Source of the DNA: Patescibacteria group bacterium
Lineage (GTDB): Bacteria > Patescibacteriota > Minisyncoccia > Phycocordibacterales > UBA9973
DNA: 46,497 bases
Reading direction: 5' to 3'
Assembly (NCBI GenBank): GCA_030916965.1
Contig: JAUPVQ010000021.1
Coordinates: 1-46,497 of the forward strand
The position numbers were made by a program, and so were the translations under genes. The notes under the pieces are model-generated. The model was not told where the DNA came from, made no database searches, and saw only the letters and a list, made by a program, of their open reading frames with translations. This document shows positions 9,206 through 20,510 of this stretch, piece after piece; positions within the stretch are counted from its first letter, which is position 1, and every line of letters begins with the position of its first letter.

Positions 9206-10411
9206 ATGTTATTTAATTACAAAGCAGTTACAAACGTCGGTGAGAAAAAGGATGGCAAGATAGACGCAGCCACAAAGGATTTGGCGATTGGAGTGTTGCA
9301 GCGCAAAGGTCTAATTGTAATATCAGTAGAGGAAGAAGGCGAGCATAAATCATTACTTAAAATATCTTTCGGAGACAAAGTCCCAATGAAAGAAATTGTA
9401 ATAATGTCTCGTCAGATTGCGACATTGTTCGAGGCTCAAGTTTCAGCCCTCAAAGCTTTTACACTATTAGCTGGCAATACCGAGAATGTAAAACTCGCAA
9501 ATATTCTAACTCGTGTTACAGATGACTTACAGTCTGGTTTATCTATTGCAGATTCTTTGGCCAAGCACCCTGAAGTCTTCTCAGACTTTTATGTCAATAT
9601 GGTTCGCGCAGGTGAGGAGACAGGTAAACTGATGGATGTATTTACTTATTTGGCTGATTACTTGGATCGTCAATACAGATTAACAACCAAGACAAAAAAT
9701 GCACTTATATATCCAGCCTTCGTTGTGAGTATCTTTATACTCGTGATGTCACTAATGTTTGTATTTATTATTCCAAAATTAAGCGATATTATCAAAGAGT
9801 CCGGACAAGATATACCTTTTCATACAAAGATTGTCATGTGGCTTTCTGACCTACTTCTACATTACGGTATATTTATCCTTCTTGGAATAATTATAGGTAT
9901 TGTTTACTTATATAAACTTACTCGTACAGATAATGGTAAAACATACTTAGATAAAATGAAGATTACTATACCAATATTTAAGACTGTTTTTAGAAAATTG
10001 TATTTATCTCGTATGGCAGACAATCTGGATACAATGCTTTCGTCTGGTATACCAATTGTACGCGCTATAGATATTACAAGTGCAGTGGTTGGGAATAGTG
10101 TATATCAAAATATTTTAAAAGAAACTTCTGAAGCAGTAAAAGCTGGGAGTTTGTTGTCAGACGCACTTGCAAAGCACCCTGAAATCCCACAGATGATGTC
10201 ACAAATGATAAAAGTGGGAGAGGAAACTGGTGCGCTTGGTAAAATCCTCAAAACAGTTGGTAGATTCTATAGTAGGGAAGCAGAAGAAGCAGTAGATACA
10301 CTTGTGACGCTCATTGAGCCGATTATGATTGTAGTTCTCGGACTGGGAGTTGGTACGCTTTTGGCATCGGTTTTGATGCCAATATACAACATTGCTGGGG
10401 GGATACACTAG
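9206..10411 (+). CDS. pilC: Type IV pilus inner membrane platform protein PilC
   Basis: Duplicated T2SSF domains with GEETGKL/GEETGAL, multiple TM helices. Confidence 0.94.
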   Translation: MLFNYKAVTNVGEKKDGKIDAATKDLAIGVLQRKGLIVISVEEEGEHKSLLKISFGDKVPMKEIVIMSRQIATLFEAQVSALKAFTLLAGNTENVKLANILTRVTDDLQSGLSIADSLAKHPEVFSDFYVNMVRAGEETGKLMDVFTYLADYLDRQYRLTTKTKNALIYPAFVVSIFILVMSLMFVFIIPKLSDIIKESGQDIPFHTKIVMWLSDLLLHYGIFILLGIIIGIVYLYKLTRTDNGKTYLDKMKITIPIFKTVFRKLYLSRMADNLDTMLSSGIPIVRAIDITSAVVGNSVYQNILKETSEAVKAGSLLSDALAKHPEIPQMMSQMIKVGEETGALGKILKTVGRFYSREAEEAVDTLVTLIEPIMIVVLGLGVGTLLASVLMPIYNIAGGIH

Positions 10412-10518
10412 TTGATATCCACAGTGTATTGCAATATTTTTATTTCTACATGGTATAATAAAAGTATTAGAAATGGTCGTGTCTTTTCTAAGACAAATTA
10501 TTAATTAAAAATTTTATT

Positions 10519-10974
10519 ATGAAAATAAATTTTAAAAAAGGTTTTACATTGATTGAGTTGTTGGTTGTTATCGCTATTATTGGAGTTCTTGCTGCTGTAG
10601 TTCTTGCAGCTACAAACAGTGCTCGTAACAAAGGGTCAGATGCTGCTATCAAAGCAAACTTGGCTAATGTACGTGCTCAAGCAGAACTTTATTACGATAC
10701 AAACAGCGGTTATAGTAGTGCTGCTATAGCAACACTACCAGCTACTGGTTGTACTACTGCTACTAGTGTCTTCTTGGATACTACAATAACAGGTACTATA
10801 GCTGCAATCACTGCTGCTAATGCTGCTCCTACTTGTGTAGTAGGAGGAACAAGTGCATCAAAGGCTTCAACTTGGGCAATGTCAGCAGCACTTAAAACAT
10901 CAGGTAACTGGTGTGTAGATAGTACTGGTGCATCAAAATCTGGTACTGCTGGTGGAAACGGAGTTTGTGCATAA
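10519..10974 (+). CDS. Type IV pilin (prepilin)
   Basis: MKINFKKGFTLIELLVVIAIIGVLAAVV class III signal; C-term WCVDSTG. Confidence 0.92.
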   Translation: MKINFKKGFTLIELLVVIAIIGVLAAVVLAATNSARNKGSDAAIKANLANVRAQAELYYDTNSGYSSAAIATLPATGCTTATSVFLDTTITGTIAAITAANAAPTCVVGGTSASKASTWAMSAALKTSGNWCVDSTGASKSGTAGGNGVCA

Positions 10975-10996
10975 TCTGCATTAATATAGTTTCTTC

Positions 10997-11026
10997 AAAA
11001 ACCTCAACATTTGTTGAGGTTTTTGT
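10997..11026 (+). terminator. Intrinsic terminator after first pilin
   Basis: AAAACCTCAAC-ATTT-GTTGAGGTTTTTGTTTT hairpin with T tract. Confidence 0.8.
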
Positions 11027-11090
11027 TTTGTTTATGTTATAATAATTAAAGACATTTTTTATGAAGAAATTATTAATTACAAATTTTATT

Positions 11091-11585
11091 ATGAAAATAA
11101 ATTTTAAAAAAGGTTTTACATTGATTGAGTTGTTGGTTGTTATCGCTATTATTGGAGTTCTTGCTGCTGTAGTTATTGCAGCTACAAACAGTGCTCGTAA
11201 CAAAGGGTCAGATGCTGCTATCAAAGCAAACTTGGCCAACGCTCGCGCCCAAGCAGAACTCTTTTATGATGCAAATGGTAATACTTATAAATACGCCTCT
11301 AATCCACTCAGGGATGTATGTGATGCGACTGCATCATACGGAAGTCCTGCTATAAAAGGAATAAATGACAATGTTTACAATGCGGCAGTTGCGGCAGGAC
11401 TTGCTGATCCAACAGTTGCTATCAATACGCTTCAAACATCTGCTACTGCAAATTGCCATTCCAATGCGACAGCATGGGCAGCTCAAGTTCCACTCAAATC
11501 TGGAGGGTATTGGTGTGTAGACTCAACTGGCGCATCTAAGTCTGAAGTAAACGGTATGCTCGGCAGTGCAAGGGCGTGTTTGTAA
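11091..11585 (+). CDS. Type IV pilin, paralogue of the preceding gene
   Basis: Start at 11091 rather than 11061 gives the same leader as the 10519 gene (MKINFKKGFTLIELL). Confidence 0.88.
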   Translation: MKINFKKGFTLIELLVVIAIIGVLAAVVIAATNSARNKGSDAAIKANLANARAQAELFYDANGNTYKYASNPLRDVCDATASYGSPAIKGINDNVYNAAVAAGLADPTVAINTLQTSATANCHSNATAWAAQVPLKSGGYWCVDSTGASKSEVNGMLGSARACL

Positions 11586-11590
11586 AATAA

Positions 11591-12277
11591 ATGAAAAATT
11601 TATCTAAAAATAAAGGCTTTACCCGGTCAGTGAAAACTTGTGAAGTGCATAGCACGCACGCTTTGCGTGTATCACGAGTTTCTACTGCCGGGTTTACACT
11701 AATTGAAATACTCGTAGTAGTAGCTATTGTTGGTATTATTTCAAGTATTGTATTATCGGTAATTAGGGTTGGAGGGGACAAAGCTGCCGATGCTAAAATC
11801 AAGGCCAATTTAGGCGAAGCACTTATTCATGCCAAACTATATTATGAAAAATATGGTTACTATAGTAATGTCAATCAAGTTCTTGTGGTAGCTACAACAG
11901 AAAATTATTTTTCATACAGTGACACACTTTTTCATTATGGTAGTCCACAAATTAATGATTCTAGCGAAGCAATATATAAATATATGTGGAATGCGCAATT
12001 TGCTTATGATCCGAGCTCCGTATTAGGGTCAATTTCTAATACTTGGGTTGTGACATTTGGTACTGGTGCCCCATATGATACTTACAAGACAGAATCCTAT
12101 GCTGTAGCCGTCCCTCTAAAAACTCAAAATATTATATCAGGGAGCTCTGGTACAGATTATTTCTGTATTGATTCAAGCCTCGAAGAAGGTAAGGTTATTG
12201 ACACACTTACACAAATGACAGGTGATGGTGGAGTTGGTAGTAGCCCAGATTTTAATGGTGTTGCAAGTTGTGGCTAA
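11591..12277 (+). CDS. Type IV pilin with 25-codon in-frame leader insertion
   Basis: KGFT-RSVKTCEVHSTHALRVSRVSTA-GFTLIEILVVVAIVG; C-term YFCIDS. Confidence 0.85.
   Translation: MKNLSKNKGFTRSVKTCEVHSTHALRVSRVSTAGFTLIEILVVVAIVGIISSIVLSVIRVGGDKAADAKIKANLGEALIHAKLYYEKYGYYSNVNQVLVVATTENYFSYSDTLFHYGSPQINDSSEAIYKYMWNAQFAYDPSSVLGSISNTWVVTFGTGAPYDTYKTESYAVAVPLKTQNIISGSSGTDYFCIDSSLEEGKVIDTLTQMTGDGGVGSSPDFNGVASCG
11621..11693. repeat. Pilin-leader palindromic element, copy A
   Basis: ACCCGGTCAGTGAAA...TTTCTACTGCCGGGT imperfect inverted arms with two inner hairpins; adds exactly 75 bp between GFT codons. Confidence 0.85.
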
Positions 12278-12282
12278 TAAAA

Positions 12283-12900
12283 ATGTATAAAAATAAATTA
12301 TTAAAAAACAAAGGGTTTACCCAGTCAGTGAAAAGTCGTGATGCTCGCTCTGCGAGCGTGCTTCGCACTTCACGACTTTCTACTGCCGGGTTTACAATGC
12401 TAGAAGTTTTGGTAGTGGTATTTATTATTACTATTTTAGTATCTGTTGTTATGGCTTCGGTGAATTCAGTGCGTACGAAATCTGACGAAACAACTATTAA
12501 ATCCAATTTGGCATTTATCCGCTCTGGTGCAATTAAATATTTCAACCGATACAATCATTACGGAACAGCAACTGTAGCATCTGCCACAACTTCAGTAGCT
12601 TGTAGTACAGCTAGTACGATTCTCGACACGACCGCAGCTGTGTCTGTCAATTCTTATATAGTGGAAGCAGAAAATGCATCTGATTCATCTAGTACATGGG
12701 TTGCAACATGTGCAATTGGTAAATTATCGACCGAGACCAACGCCACAAGCTATGCTGTAGCAGTACCACTCAAGACACAAAATGTAGTTTCTGGAACATC
12801 AGGGACGGATTACTGGTGCGTAGATTCAGCTGGTAATGCAGGTGCTTATGATAGTAATTCCTTGGGAGGTGGATCTACAACGGTAGCAAAGTGTAGCTAG
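12283..12900 (+). CDS. Type IV pilin with 25-codon in-frame leader insertion
   Basis: KGFT-QSVKSRDARSASVLRTSRLSTA-GFTMLEVLVVV; C-term YWCVDSAG; start at 12283 preferred over 12268. Confidence 0.82.
   Translation: MYKNKLLKNKGFTQSVKSRDARSASVLRTSRLSTAGFTMLEVLVVVFIITILVSVVMASVNSVRTKSDETTIKSNLAFIRSGAIKYFNRYNHYGTATVASATTSVACSTASTILDTTAAVSVNSYIVEAENASDSSSTWVATCAIGKLSTETNATSYAVAVPLKTQNVVSGTSGTDYWCVDSAGNAGAYDSNSLGGGSTTVAKCS
12319..12391. repeat. Pilin-leader palindromic element, copy B (core in opposite orientation)
   Basis: ACCCAGTCAGTGAAA...TTTCTACTGCCGGGT, inner stem GTCGTGA/TCACGAC, hairpins GCTCGC-TCT-GCGAGC and GTGC-TTC-GCAC. Confidence 0.85.
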
Positions 12901-13015
12901 TTTTCCACAATAAAAAGATTAAATTGCATTATTTTGATGTTTTTATGATATAATATCTACATTAGATATTATGCGAAAAGTCGTTTTGTTATTAATTATT
13001 AATTAAAAATTTATT

Positions 13016-13531
13016 ATGATAAAAAATTATAAAAAAGGTTTTACATTGATCGAATTGCTTGTGGTTATTGCTATTATTGGAATCTTGGCTTCTGTAGTAT
13101 TGATCTCTACATCAAAGACTCGAGAAAGTGGCAACAATGCTGCCATCCAAGCAAACTTAGGAACTATTAAACTACAGGCGGAAATACTCAACACCACAAA
13201 TCGTTGTTTTGGTGATGCTACTGAATGTGCTGCTGGCGGTGCTGGTGCTGATACTACAGACTGTGTTGCTGGTGTAATGTTTCTTTCAGCCACAGATCCT
13301 GTTTTGAGCAAAGCTCTTGCTTCTGCAAATAGAGCTGCTGGTGGTGATACGAATACTCTTGACGCAGCTCAGTGTGTTGTAGCAAATAGCGGTACTGCTT
13401 ATGCTGTTGCAGTTAATCTTCGACCTACTGCTTCACCGCAAACTGCGTGGTGTGTTGATTCAAGCGGATTTTCTGATATGCTTGCAAATGCTACTACATT
13501 CAATACTTCAGGTGATGGTACTTGCGAATAA
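13016..13531 (+). CDS. Type IV pilin
   Basis: MIKNYKKGFTLIELLVVIAIIGILASVV; C-term AWCVDSSG. Confidence 0.92.
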   Translation: MIKNYKKGFTLIELLVVIAIIGILASVVLISTSKTRESGNNAAIQANLGTIKLQAEILNTTNRCFGDATECAAGGAGADTTDCVAGVMFLSATDPVLSKALASANRAAGGDTNTLDAAQCVVANSGTAYAVAVNLRPTASPQTAWCVDSSGFSDMLANATTFNTSGDGTCE

Positions 13532-13546
13532 AGATACTTCGTATCA

Positions 13547-13575
13547 AAACACCTCCTACTTCGGAGGTGTTTTTG
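13547..13575 (+). terminator. Intrinsic terminator
   Basis: ACACCTCC-TACTT-CGGAGGTGTTTTTGTTT. Confidence 0.8.
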
Positions 13576-13610
13576 TTTGGTTTTGGGTTTTGTAATGCTA
13601 TAATATACAT

Positions 13611-14429
13611 ATGAATATATATTATTTTGTTTTTTTATTTATCTTTCTCTTTGGAACGATTATTGGAAGTTTTCTAAATGTAGTAATTTACCGCCTCAAT
13701 ACAAGTAAAAAAATTGTGAATAGCCGTTCCGTATGCTTCTCTTGCAACAAGACACTATATTGGTACGAGCTTATACCTGTTCTATCCTTTCTAATCCAAA
13801 AGGGTAGGTGCCGTGGTTGCGCTAGCCGTATATCACATCAGTATCCGATAGTTGAAGTAGTTACGGGTATCGTTTTTACAATTCTTGCATATCACTTCTT
13901 GCCACTACTTTATATAAATACTAATTTGTATGTATTTTATTTGTCATATTTTGTATTTATTTTCTCTATACTTATCGTGATTACTGTATACGATATTCGC
14001 CACAAGATTATCCCAGACAGATTGGTGTATATGTTTATATTTATTTCTTTCGTCCTAATGTTTCTCAATACTACTGGTGTGGGTGAAATGTTTGTAATAC
14101 CAAGTTTATTGCAATTTGTAGCTGGGCCACTATTGGCATTACCATTTGCTCTTATATGGCTTCTTTCAAAGGGGACATTGATTGGCTTTGGTGATAGTAA
14201 ATTGATCCTTGGTATTGGATGGATGCTAGGCATATCTATCGGGTTGTCTGCACTATTTATATCATTTTGGCTTGGAGCATTATTTGGAGTAGTAATGCTC
14301 GCACTCAAGAAAATGAAGGTAAATATGAAGACAGAGATTCCATTTGCACCATTCTTGGTAATAGGTTGCTTTATAGCTTTTATATTTCAAATAGGTATAT
14401 TTAAGTTATCAGAATTGTTCATATTTTAA
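13611..14429 (+). CDS. pilD: Prepilin peptidase / N-methyltransferase PilD
   Basis: GSFLNVVIYRL, paired CxxC (CFSCNK, CRGC), IVITVYDIRHKIIPD, GFGDSKLILGIG. Confidence 0.95.
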   Translation: MNIYYFVFLFIFLFGTIIGSFLNVVIYRLNTSKKIVNSRSVCFSCNKTLYWYELIPVLSFLIQKGRCRGCASRISHQYPIVEVVTGIVFTILAYHFLPLLYINTNLYVFYLSYFVFIFSILIVITVYDIRHKIIPDRLVYMFIFISFVLMFLNTTGVGEMFVIPSLLQFVAGPLLALPFALIWLLSKGTLIGFGDSKLILGIGWMLGISIGLSALFISFWLGALFGVVMLALKKMKVNMKTEIPFAPFLVIGCFIAFIFQIGIFKLSELFIF

Positions 14430-14430
14430 A

Positions 14431-15090
14431 ATGAATTTTTTAAACTTTCAAAAGTTAAAATATAGTACAAAAAAAGGATTTACAATTATAGAATTATTGG
14501 TAGTTATATTTATTTTTAGTGTAATATCGAGCCTGGTAATATTTAATTATGGCTCTTTCCAATCAAATGTTTCGGTAGAGAATTTAGCTCAAGATTTAGC
14601 ATTGTCAATCAGGCGTGCTCAGGTCTACTCTGTAAGTACAAAAAGTAGCGAGGTTGCAAGTGTAACCACTTTCCCAAGCTATGGCATACACTTCTATCTC
14701 CCAAGTGCACCCGGAGGTGCTGCTGTGCTTGGTACAGAAAAGGCTTTTATATTTTTTGCTGATATACCACCAATTCTAATACCTGCAATATATGATACAA
14801 ATGGTGGTTGTGGCACACTTGTATCGGGTGATGAATGCATAGAAATTATAAATATTACATCTTCTGACCGAATTGTAGATATTTGTTATGACGGTGTTTG
14901 CCCAACGGGTAGCAAGAGTTTGGATATTGTTTTTACAAGACCAGATACGGAAGCACAGTTTTGCTACAGAAGTGGAATCAGTGGACCGTGTATTGGAAAT
15001 CCATCCTATGTTACAGTTAAATTAGAATCCATAAATGGGATGCAAAAATTAATCAATGTATGGAATACAGGACAGATCAGTGTAGAATAA
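14431..15090 (+). CDS. Minor pseudopilin (GspH/FimT-like)
   Basis: KKGFTIIELLVVIFIFSVISSLVIFNYGSFQSNVSVENLAQDLALSIRRAQVYSV. Confidence 0.85.
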   Translation: MNFLNFQKLKYSTKKGFTIIELLVVIFIFSVISSLVIFNYGSFQSNVSVENLAQDLALSIRRAQVYSVSTKSSEVASVTTFPSYGIHFYLPSAPGGAAVLGTEKAFIFFADIPPILIPAIYDTNGGCGTLVSGDECIEIINITSSDRIVDICYDGVCPTGSKSLDIVFTRPDTEAQFCYRSGISGPCIGNPSYVTVKLESINGMQKLINVWNTGQISVE

Positions 15091-15092
15091 TT

Positions 15093-15734
15093 ATGTATAA
15101 AATAAATAAAATACAAAAAAATAAAGGATCTACCCGGTCAGTGAAAGATCACGAAGTGCATAGCACGCACGCTTGGCGTGCATCGCGATCTTCTACTGCC
15201 GGGTTTACGCTAGTAGAAATACTAGTCGCTACTTTTATATTTATGATAATTATGCTTGCTGCTATTGGGGCACTAGTCTCAGTGAGCAATGGTGCCAAGA
15301 AGGCCAAGGCCCTACGAGCTGCAATGGACAATGTGAATTATGCCATGGACAATATGTCTCGTAGCCTTAGATTAGGTTCACTTTATCATTGCAATACTAG
15401 CATCCCAATTTTGCCACCTTCGCCTGTTACATCGGATTGTTATGGTGATTCAGCAATAGCATTTATACCCGCACATCACGCAATTACTGATACTAAATTT
15501 GAATTAGATGGGCCTAGTGGGCAAATTTTGAAATACACAAATGGGCAACCCCCAATCAGCCTGACTGCTCCAGAGGTAGAAGTTACCGATCTTGCATTTT
15601 ATGTTAATGGGTCAGATACTGGAGATATCTTTCAGCCATCTATTTTTATGAGAGTGAAAGGTAAGGTGACTGTAAATGGAGAAGTGACAGCATTTGCACT
15701 ACAAAATTTTATATCACAACGCAACATCGAATAA
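15093..15734 (+). CDS. Minor pilin (PilW-like) with 25-codon in-frame leader insertion
   Basis: KGST-RSVKDHEVHSTHAWRASRSSTA-GFTLVEILVATFIFMIIMLAAI; first GFT changed to GST. Confidence 0.82.
   Translation: MYKINKIQKNKGSTRSVKDHEVHSTHAWRASRSSTAGFTLVEILVATFIFMIIMLAAIGALVSVSNGAKKAKALRAAMDNVNYAMDNMSRSLRLGSLYHCNTSIPILPPSPVTSDCYGDSAIAFIPAHHAITDTKFELDGPSGQILKYTNGQPPISLTAPEVEVTDLAFYVNGSDTGDIFQPSIFMRVKGKVTVNGEVTAFALQNFISQRNIE
15132..15204. repeat. Pilin-leader palindromic element, copy C
   Basis: ACCCGGTCAGTGAAA...TTCTACTGCCGGGT; inner hairpins GTGC-ATA-GCAC and GCACGC-TTG-GCGTGC. Confidence 0.85.
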
Positions 15735-15735
15735 T

Positions 15736-16323
15736 ATGAAAAAAATTAATTTCAAAACAAATAAAGGCTTCACATTATTGGAAACACTGATTGCTATTTT
15801 TATCATGGTTGTAGCTTTTACTTCATTGCTCTCACTGATGACTACTACAATGTTCTCTGCTCGTTATGCAACCAATGAAATAACTGCTACATATTTGGCT
15901 CAAGAAGCAGTAGATTATATACGCAACGATAGGGATACTACTGTAATTATTGGAGGGGATTGGGTGGGGTTCCTAAATCGTTATGGAAATTACCAATCTA
16001 CCCCTACAACTTCCTGCTATGCTAAATCTGGATGTTATTTTGATGTAACAGATATGACATATACCATAACACCTTGTATGGCAAGCCCTGGATCTTGCCC
16101 TAATTTAAATTATGAAGAGAACCCAGTATCTAGTGGTTATTATATAAGCACCCCTTCGTCTACATCAATTTCAACTAAATTTAAACGTACTGTTACTTTG
16201 GAAGGAGGAAATATTGTAAATGGTATCCCTGAAGAATTGATGATTACAGTGAAAGTGGACTGGATGAATGGATCCAGGCCACGGTCCCAAACATTACGAG
16301 CAAGTTTATTGAAGTGGCAATAA
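15736..16323 (+). CDS. Minor pilin (PilV-like)
   Basis: MKKINFKTNKGFTLLETLIAIFIMVVAFTSLLSL. Confidence 0.85.
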   Translation: MKKINFKTNKGFTLLETLIAIFIMVVAFTSLLSLMTTTMFSARYATNEITATYLAQEAVDYIRNDRDTTVIIGGDWVGFLNRYGNYQSTPTTSCYAKSGCYFDVTDMTYTITPCMASPGSCPNLNYEENPVSSGYYISTPSSTSISTKFKRTVTLEGGNIVNGIPEELMITVKVDWMNGSRPRSQTLRASLLKWQ

Positions 16324-16324
16324 T

Positions 16325-18788
<2,464 letters not shown>

Positions 18789-18806
18789 ATATGGTATTCT
18801 GGGTTT

Positions 18807-19088
18807 ATGAAGCTCGATGATATTAAAAAATTGGCGGAAATGGCACGCCTCGATATGAGTGAACAGGAAATGAGCGAAATGGCCCATGATTTTGATGGTA
18901 TTTTGGAGTATGTTGGCCATGTACAGGAAGCGGTCAAGATGTCGAAGGTTGATGATGTTAAATTTTCATTTACAAATATTATGCGTGAAGATGTTGTTAC
19001 AAACGATTCAGGTTTTTATACTGATAAAATTATTGCACAATTTCCAGACGAAGCGAACGGATATTTAAAAGTAAAACAAATTTTATAA
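18807..19088 (+). CDS. gatC: Asp-tRNA(Asn)/Glu-tRNA(Gln) amidotransferase subunit C
   Basis: KLAEMARLDMSEQEMSEMAHDFDGILEYV, adjacent to gatA. Confidence 0.92.
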   Translation: MKLDDIKKLAEMARLDMSEQEMSEMAHDFDGILEYVGHVQEAVKMSKVDDVKFSFTNIMREDVVTNDSGFYTDKIIAQFPDEANGYLKVKQIL

Positions 19089-20503
19089 TGATTGATCTAA
19101 GAAACTTAACAATACCAAAAGCTCATGACCATTTTAAAAATGGGGATTTTACCGTAACTGATCTTGCAAATGAGTATTTAAATGTAATTAAAGAAAAAAA
19201 CGGAGATATAAATGCATATATAGAAGTATATGATGATGTCTTAACTCAAGCAAAAGTAGCCGAAGATATGTTCAAGAACGGCACAGCAACTCTCTTGACT
19301 GGTATCCCAATTGCATTAAAAGATAATATGCTTTTTGATGGTCATATTGTTTCAGCTTCTTCAAAAATTTTAGAAAATTATAAAGCTACTTACGACTCAT
19401 TTGTGGTAAAAGAGCTAAAAGAACAAGGCGCGGTTTTCTTGGGTAGAGCAAATATGGATGAATTTGCTATGGGTAGCTCTACAGAAACAAGCGCACAAGG
19501 AATCACTCGTAACCCAATAGACATAACTCGCGTACCTGGTGGATCGTCTGGTGGCTCGTGTGCTGCTGTAGCAATGCAAGGGGCACTGGTAGCCTTGGGT
19601 TCTGATACTGGTGGTTCAGTGCGCCAGCCAGCTGCTTTTTGTGGATTAGTAGGAATGAAGCCAACTTATGGATCAGTATCGCGCAGTGGTATTATTGCTA
19701 TGGCAAGTTCTCTTGATCAAGTAGGGCCTATCGCAAAAACAGTTGCTGATGCTGAGATTCTATTTAATGCAATAAATGGATATGACAAAATGGATGCAAC
19801 CTCAACTCCAATTGAGCTAAGGCTCAAACCAACTGTACTAAAAAAGCGTATTGGGATTCCACGTGAATTCTTGAAAGGTGATGGTATAGATAATGACGTA
19901 TTGAAAAATTTCGATGAAGCATGTCAGAAACTTACAAACGCAGGTTATGAACTAGTGGATGTATCTTTGCCTTTAATAAAATATTCTCTTGCTGTGTATT
20001 ATATTCTCCAGCCTGCAGAAGTATCTTCTAATTTGGCTCGTTATGATGGAATGCGATATGGTTATCACGAGGAAAACAAGAGTTTAATAGAAGTGTATAA
20101 AAAAAGTCGGGGCAATGGCTTCGGCAAAGAAGTTCGTCGTCGTATAATCTTGGGGACATATATACTTTCTCATGGATACTATGATGCGTATTACAATGCA
20201 TCAGTATTAGTCCGCAAAGCAATACGCCGTGAATTGATGAGTGCTTTTGATGATGTTGATGCTATTATTACTCCTACATCTCCATTTCCACCATTTAAAT
20301 TCGGTGCAAAATCCAAGGATCCAGTATCTATGTATATGTCTGACATATTCCTTGCTCCTGCCAATATCGCAGGTATACCAGCAATATCTATACCATCTGG
20401 GGTAAATAGTGAAGGGTTGCCCCTCGGACTACAAATTATGGCACCATTTCTTCGTGAAGATATACTATTCACAATTGGGAAAGATTTTGAAAAGCTAGTA
20501 TAA
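19088..20503 (+). CDS. gatA: Asp-tRNA(Asn)/Glu-tRNA(Gln) amidotransferase subunit A
   Basis: Amidase signature GGSSGGSCAAVAMQGALVALGSDTGGSVRQPAAFCG. Confidence 0.97.
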   Translation: MIDLRNLTIPKAHDHFKNGDFTVTDLANEYLNVIKEKNGDINAYIEVYDDVLTQAKVAEDMFKNGTATLLTGIPIALKDNMLFDGHIVSASSKILENYKATYDSFVVKELKEQGAVFLGRANMDEFAMGSSTETSAQGITRNPIDITRVPGGSSGGSCAAVAMQGALVALGSDTGGSVRQPAAFCGLVGMKPTYGSVSRSGIIAMASSLDQVGPIAKTVADAEILFNAINGYDKMDATSTPIELRLKPTVLKKRIGIPREFLKGDGIDNDVLKNFDEACQKLTNAGYELVDVSLPLIKYSLAVYYILQPAEVSSNLARYDGMRYGYHEENKSLIEVYKKSRGNGFGKEVRRRIILGTYILSHGYYDAYYNASVLVRKAIRRELMSAFDDVDAIITPTSPFPPFKFGAKSKDPVSMYMSDIFLAPANIAGIPAISIPSGVNSEGLPLGLQIMAPFLREDILFTIGKDFEKLV

Positions 20504-20510
20504 TATAAAC

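Noticed and set aside
11061-11090. Upstream ATG of the second pilin ORF
   Set aside because: The in-frame ATG at 11091 gives a leader identical to the paralogue; the extra 10 aa come from duplicated non-coding sequence.
13027-13311. Minus-strand ORFs inside pilin genes
   Set aside because: Antisense of conserved pilin codons, no independent start signal or family motif.
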